From Terriglobia bacterium (GTDB taxonomy: Bacteria > Acidobacteriota > Terriglobia > Bryobacterales > Bryobacteraceae): 64,000 bases of DNA. The DNA lies in contig JAIQFE010000030.1 in assembly GCA_020073445.1 (NCBI GenBank), positions 18,173 through 82,172 of the forward strand. Direction: 5' to 3'. Positions 60,910 to 64,000 of the stretch are shown here, piece after piece; position 1 is the stretch's first letter, and each line of letters starts with the position of its first letter. Below the pieces are notes generated by a model. The model ran no database searches and was not told where the DNA came from. It worked only from the letters and a program-made list of their open reading frames with translations. Both the position numbers and the translations under genes were made by a program.

Positions 60910-62085
60910 ATGCTCACGATCTTCCGGCGGCACACCAAAGACTGCATCACGCGCCACCAGGGACGGGACCCCGGTCGCACCTACCGGCGCTGCCAATGCC
61001 CTCTCCATGCCGAAGGGCACCTGGGCGGTGTGATGCATCGCAAGGCCCTGGATACCACCTCGTGGACGCGCGCTCAGGATCTGGTGCGCGAAAAAGAAGC
61101 TCGCGGAACCTGGCACGACCCAACCGAGAAACTCCTGGTGATCGTTGCCGATGCAGTCGCCGCTTTTCTTCAGACCTTGACTGCCCAGTCGAACGGCAAA
61201 GCCAAAAGCACTACGCGCAAGATCCGCACCGCGCTCGCCGGCGTCAACCCACAGTGGGCCCTCAAGACCCGACGGAAAGTGTCCGTCGGCCTGCTGGATT
61301 TCTGCCGCGACAAGGGCATCGTTACGCTCGATCAGCTGAGTGTGCCGCGGTTGGCCGAACACGCCGCCTCCTGGACGTGCGGTCCGCGGCACCGTTCCAA
61401 GCGCATTCAAGTTCTGCGCAGATTTTTCCATTTCTGCGTCGTCGCCGGGTGGCTGGAGAAAAATCCGGCGCTGAGCCTGGAGCATCCGCGTGGTCGCGCG
61501 ACGAACGTGCCGCCAAAGCAACCCTTTGACGCGCAGCAGCTGCCGGAAGAGGGGCCGGAATGGAAAGCCATCCTGCGGCAGGTCCAAGACCATCCCAAAC
61601 TCCTGGCTGTCACGCTGCTGATGCGGAGAGCTGGATTGCGGATCTCTGACACCGTCACCTTCCACCGCGACCGTCTGATGGCGGACGGCAGCATCCTGCT
61701 GTACATGAGCAAGACCCAGGAGCCAGTCAGCGTGCCCGTGCATCCGCAATTGCGGGCGGCGCTGGACGCCATCGAACCCAATGCCGCTGGTTACTACTTC
61801 TGGAGCGGCGAGAGCGCCATCGCGACGGCGACCGATAACTGGCGGCGCCGCCTGAGTCAGGTTTTCAAGAACGCGGGAATCGAAGGCGGTCATCCCCATC
61901 GGTTCCGGGACACCTTTGCTGTCGACCTGCTGCTTCGGGGTGTTCCCCTGGACCAGGTCTCGATTCTGCTCGGCCACTCCTCGGTCAAAGTCACGGAGCG
62001 GTATTACCTGGCCTTTGTGGCGGCGCGCCGGGAGCAGATTGCCAATTCGGTCCGCCGGGCATGGGCGAACGGCACGGCGGCCTAA
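60910..62085 (+). CDS. Tyrosine recombinase/integrase
   Basis: 391 aa site-specific recombinase. Catalytic elements are Arg in RRAGLRISD, H-x-x-R in HPHRFRDTF, the His in LGHSSVKVTERYY and Tyr at the same place. An N-terminal segment with CITRHQGRD, RRCQCPLHAEG gives a small cysteine/histidine cluster, as seen in Acidobacterial integrases. Core-binding domain about 75-190. It probably moves the element that interrupts the kinase gene. Direction is away from the junction. Confidence 0.9.
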   Translation: MLTIFRRHTKDCITRHQGRDPGRTYRRCQCPLHAEGHLGGVMHRKALDTTSWTRAQDLVREKEARGTWHDPTEKLLVIVADAVAAFLQTLTAQSNGKAKSTTRKIRTALAGVNPQWALKTRRKVSVGLLDFCRDKGIVTLDQLSVPRLAEHAASWTCGPRHRSKRIQVLRRFFHFCVVAGWLEKNPALSLEHPRGRATNVPPKQPFDAQQLPEEGPEWKAILRQVQDHPKLLAVTLLMRRAGLRISDTVTFHRDRLMADGSILLYMSKTQEPVSVPVHPQLRAALDAIEPNAAGYYFWSGESAIATATDNWRRRLSQVFKNAGIEGGHPHRFRDTFAVDLLLRGVPLDQVSILLGHSSVKVTERYYLAFVAARREQIANSVRRAWANGTAA

Positions 62086-62111
62086 GGCCGATCGGCAGGA
62101 TGGAAGGAACA

Positions 62112-62375
62112 TCATCTCGCCGCTCTCATTCTGTCCTGGTTCGGGATGTTCACGAAACCGGGGCGCGTACAGCGCCGGTACACCCGCTCGGCTACGCTGG
62201 CGGGAATGCGGAGGGTCACATAGTCCCGCTGGTGCCCGCGCTTCTCCTTGCCAAAACGCAGCACACCGGGCTCGTTGCAGAACAGACGTCGGATCGCCGC
62301 CGGGGACATTGCCCACATTTGGGCCACCTCCTTGACGCTGTAGTGGCGTTCCGTGAGCGTGGTCAGTTGAGTCAT
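62112..62375 (-). CDS. Small HTH protein, excisionase-like
   Basis: 87 aa. The HTH pattern YSVKEVAQMWAMSPAAIRRLF resembles MerR-type excisionase domains, here given in parts YSVKEVAQMWAMS and PAAIRRLF. RDYVTLRIPASVAERVYRR follows. ATG 62375 is preferred over an upstream start at 62432, whose extra residues are low-complexity and basic. Its location by the integrase suggests Xis or element-repressor function, an inference. Confidence 0.6.
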   Translation of the reverse strand: MTQLTTLTERHYSVKEVAQMWAMSPAAIRRLFCNEPGVLRFGKEKRGHQRDYVTLRIPASVAERVYRRCTRPGFVNIPNQDRMRAAR

Positions 62376-62604
62376 TGGTCTTCGAAACGCCCCGGCTTTA
62401 GAACCGGGACAACCAGCTCTGCGTCTCCGCAAAAACTTGCTTCTACCTAACTACCTGCGAAATTTCGGCAACTTCGCCAGTTGGGACCCGTGCGGCCGGT
62501 CCGCGCGTAGCCGCGTAGTTATTTAAAATCAGGGCTGATAGCTGGGTGGAGAGGAATGGTCAAAAAAGTTTAGCTCAGGCAGCTGAATTTTCGCCGGTCT
62601 GACT
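62376..62604. other. Non-coding gap in element
   Basis: 229 bases between two leftward genes. It holds the promoter region of the HTH gene; no ORF, RNA or strong repeat was seen. The stretch around 62520-62535 (TTATTTAAAATC) is AT-rich. Confidence 0.35.
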
Positions 62605-63480
62605 CTAGCGGTCGTCGGGGTTAGAGAACGACAGCTTGAACGTAGGGGCGTAGTGCTTGACCTGGCGGTACGGGCGAAAGGGATCATCGCCCAGGGCGAA
62701 CAGGTCCTTTAGCCTTTTGCGCAGGGCCTGGACAGCTTTCTCGACTCTGGCAGGTTCACGTACGGGCCTCTTGATCTCATTGTCCTTGGCCCGCGCCAGT
62801 TCGCGCAAAAACACCCAGGCGGTGTTTGGCGCTCCCGACTTCCGTCTGTCTTCGAAGCCCAATTCGGCGAAGTTGCAAAGCCGACGTGAATCTGGTGTTG
62901 TGATTTCGACGGTTTCATCGCTGAGGAACCGCATTTGTATGTTCTCCCACTTCGTGCCCGGTGGAACCTCGATCCGAAGGGATAGGTTTCCCTGCGCTGA
63001 TTGTGACGCGAGTTCAGCAAGGCGCATTCGGATCGCCAAAAGATCATCTCGTGCTTCCGTCCAGTCATCGCCTAAACCGCGCATTAGAAGGGGAAGCGTC
63101 TCAATCTCTTTTCGAAGCTCTTGCGCGCGCGGAGACAGAGGCAAGAACCGAAAGGCTGATTTGAGCTGCTTGACCAAGCTCCTCACGCCCTCAGTGAATT
63201 CGCGGAGGGGTTCGACAACCCTGTTGATCTCCTCATTGCAGTCTGCGATCCGCTGCTGGATTTGATTGGCCTTGATCGTGTCCCTTGGGACCTGGCCGTT
63301 CACTTCGGAAAGTTGCTGCTTCAGCGTTTCACGTTCGCGGACCAGCGGTTTCATCAGATCCCTGGAGGCGTAGGCGCTCTCCGTTGCTGATTGCAGCTTA
63401 TCCGCCGATGTAGCGAGGGCTATCAGCTGAACCCGAATCTGTTCTTGCCTCCCTATTTGAACTGTTGCAGGTCGAGTCAC
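62605..63480 (-). CDS. Coiled-coil protein of unknown function (element cargo)
   Basis: 291 aa, no family recognised. The first 160 residues are strongly helical with heptad-like charge patterns (for example REREtLKQQL, RIADCNEEINRVVEPL) and a Glu-rich core. Residues 165-215 are more strand-rich (LSLRIEVPPGTKWENIQMRF). The C-terminus is basic and ends with PTFKLSFSNP. No catalytic motif or signal peptide. It could be a structural or regulatory cargo protein; I do not assign a role. Confidence 0.6.
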   Translation of the reverse strand: MTRPATVQIGRQEQIRVQLIALATSADKLQSATESAYASRDLMKPLVRERETLKQQLSEVNGQVPRDTIKANQIQQRIADCNEEINRVVEPLREFTEGVRSLVKQLKSAFRFLPLSPRAQELRKEIETLPLLMRGLGDDWTEARDDLLAIRMRLAELASQSAQGNLSLRIEVPPGTKWENIQMRFLSDETVEITTPDSRRLCNFAELGFEDRRKSGAPNTAWVFLRELARAKDNEIKRPVREPARVEKAVQALRKRLKDLFALGDDPFRPYRQVKHYAPTFKLSFSNPDDR

Positions 63481-63803
63481 TCCTTCTATTCTTGCCCGAC
63501 GCGAAGACGCCCGGTGTTAGGGGGGACTATGTGGTGGTTTTGGCGGCGGCTTTTTCGATCACCGTGGGCAGCGTACCAGCGACGGCAGCATGGACGGTGC
63601 GCTCCCAGGTCGTCGATGGCGTCGGCCAGCTCAACATTCGGCTGGCGAGTAACACAACGTCTGGGACGCAGTCGCTTGATCACAGTGGGTGGGGTGACCA
63701 GCGCGGCGACGCCGCCCTGCAAAAAACTCGGTTGGCGACCACTCGTTCGTGGCCCTGATTCACTCCCGACTGAGTGAGCATGCCCGTTAGTTCGTAGAAA
63801 GTA
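63481..63803. other. Stretch without convincing genes
   Basis: 323 bases. Open frames exist on both strands (63465-63758 on +, 63486-63815 on -), but none has family features, a good Shine-Dalgarno or typical codon use. A short inverted repeat TCACTC/GAGTGA lies at 63760-63777. It may hold the end of one element and the start of an insertion sequence. Confidence 0.4.
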
Positions 63804-63874
63804 AGCGACTCTCAAACCTGGAGGAGTGAACGCCTCTGGGTAGTTTTTCTGCCAAGAAAAAGGAGAGAGTCGCT
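63804..63874 (+). promoter_or_regulatory. Inverted repeat before transposase-like start
   Basis: AGCGACTCTC (63804-63813) and GAGAGTCGCT (63865-63874) are perfect 10-base arms around 51 bases, the right arm ending on the base before ATG 63875. It overlaps the AGGAGAG ribosome-binding site. Structures of this kind protect insertion-sequence transposases from read-through translation. It could instead be part of the IS terminal region. Confidence 0.5.
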
Positions 63875-64000
63875 ATGAAGAGAAGATACCAGATCGACCA
63901 GCAACGGGCCGTGCAGCAGTTCCGCCGGCTCGCCACCGAACAGAACCCCAACATCCAGATGATCCTGCCGATGGCCGACATCGTCGGCTTGTTGCAGGAG
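63875..64000 (+). CDS. N-terminus of probable transposase, partial
   Basis: ATG 63875 after AAAGGAGAG opens a frame of 42 codons to the window edge, reading MKRRYQIDQQRAVQQF at the start and MILPMADIVGLLQE at the end. This N-terminal pattern recalls mutator/IS256-like transposases of Planctomycetes and Acidobacteriota, from memory only. 3' end missing. Confidence 0.5.
   Translation, partial: MKRRYQIDQQRAVQQFRRLATEQNPNIQMILPMADIVGLLQE

Larger units (their letters stand above)
60787..63480. mobile_element. Probable integrative element (integrase, HTH gene, cargo)
   Basis: A tyrosine recombinase gene follows directly after a broken kinase gene, then a divergent HTH gene of the excisionase type and a gene of unknown function. 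The right boundary is unknown: a likely transposase gene begins at 63875 and may be a second insertion. Boundaries given are those of the genes and not of an observed att site. Support is contextual. Confidence 0.5.

Noticed and set aside
63391..63815. Open frames on both strands between the cargo gene and the transposase-like gene
   Set aside because: No family features, no good ribosome-binding site and mutually overlapping; not enough to call a gene.
1..64000. tRNA, rRNA and CRISPR loci
   Set aside because: No T-arm/cloverleaf pattern, rRNA-like stretch or regularly spaced repeat was seen on either strand by reading; a covariance-model search was not possible here.

Overview
The window looks like chromosomal DNA of an Acidobacteriota member, probably of the Bryobacterales ('Candidatus Solibacter'-like) group. 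It is GC-rich. It carries families largely restricted to that phylum: a TIGR03435 protein, a TIGR03436 VWA protein, two orphan MacB/FtsX-like permeases of the ADOP type, a PadR regulator next to a permease-prefix protein, and a tandem family of secreted proteins with a repeated DGKPxL-APAP motif. This placement is inferred from gene content; no marker tree was made. I found no rRNA, tRNA or CRISPR array.

Layout. 1-16 kb: the 5' part of an RND/MacA-type adaptor gene, pyrE-truA, the VWA and TIGR03435 proteins, an orphan permease with a class V aminotransferase and a prolyl-tRNA-synthetase-like gene, an SDR, an ECF sigma factor overlapping a membrane protein, a PLP ammonia-lyase, OsmC and peroxiredoxin genes, and a two-subunit molybdenum hydroxylase (IorA/IorB type). 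16-24 kb: a long leftward gene run (sugar epimerase-like, Gfo/Idh/MocA dehydrogenase, MFS transporter, glutaminyl-cyclase-like M28 enzyme, then four tandem secreted paralogues). 24-34 kb: PQQ dehydrogenase, RelE/ParE-type toxin-antitoxin pair, PspC protein, amidohydrolase, SDR, an ABC ATPase followed by an ABC permease fused to an amidohydrolase, a fifth secreted paralogue and a split EamA pair. 34-46 kb: a GH63-like hydrolase, YraN, a methyltransferase, a pseudo-receiver/HATPase protein divergent from a STAS protein, SDRs, a second orphan permease, and a decayed zinc-peptidase gene containing a small inversion. 46-60 kb: cytochrome c/Cu-monooxygenase protein, PadR unit, class III aminotransferase, clpB-lon, an ABC exporter, a small cytochrome, a three-repeat secreted protein, a DegT aminotransferase and a phosphoesterase.

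60-64 kb is accessory DNA. A Ser/Thr kinase gene is frameshifted and then breaks off into AT-rich DNA that leads to a tyrosine recombinase, an HTH/excisionase-like gene, a coiled-coil cargo protein of unknown function and the 5' end of a probable transposase gene.

The observations most worth following are: the ProRS-like protein that lacks class II motif 2 but keeps an editing domain; the ABC-2 permease-amidohydrolase fusion with a predicted seventh membrane segment; the tandem secreted family in which the codons of a conserved C-terminal motif seem to supply the Shine-Dalgarno of the next gene; the pseudo-receiver/HATPase-STAS pair; and the integrative element that interrupts a kinase gene, whose integrase Shine-Dalgarno lies in a hairpin.
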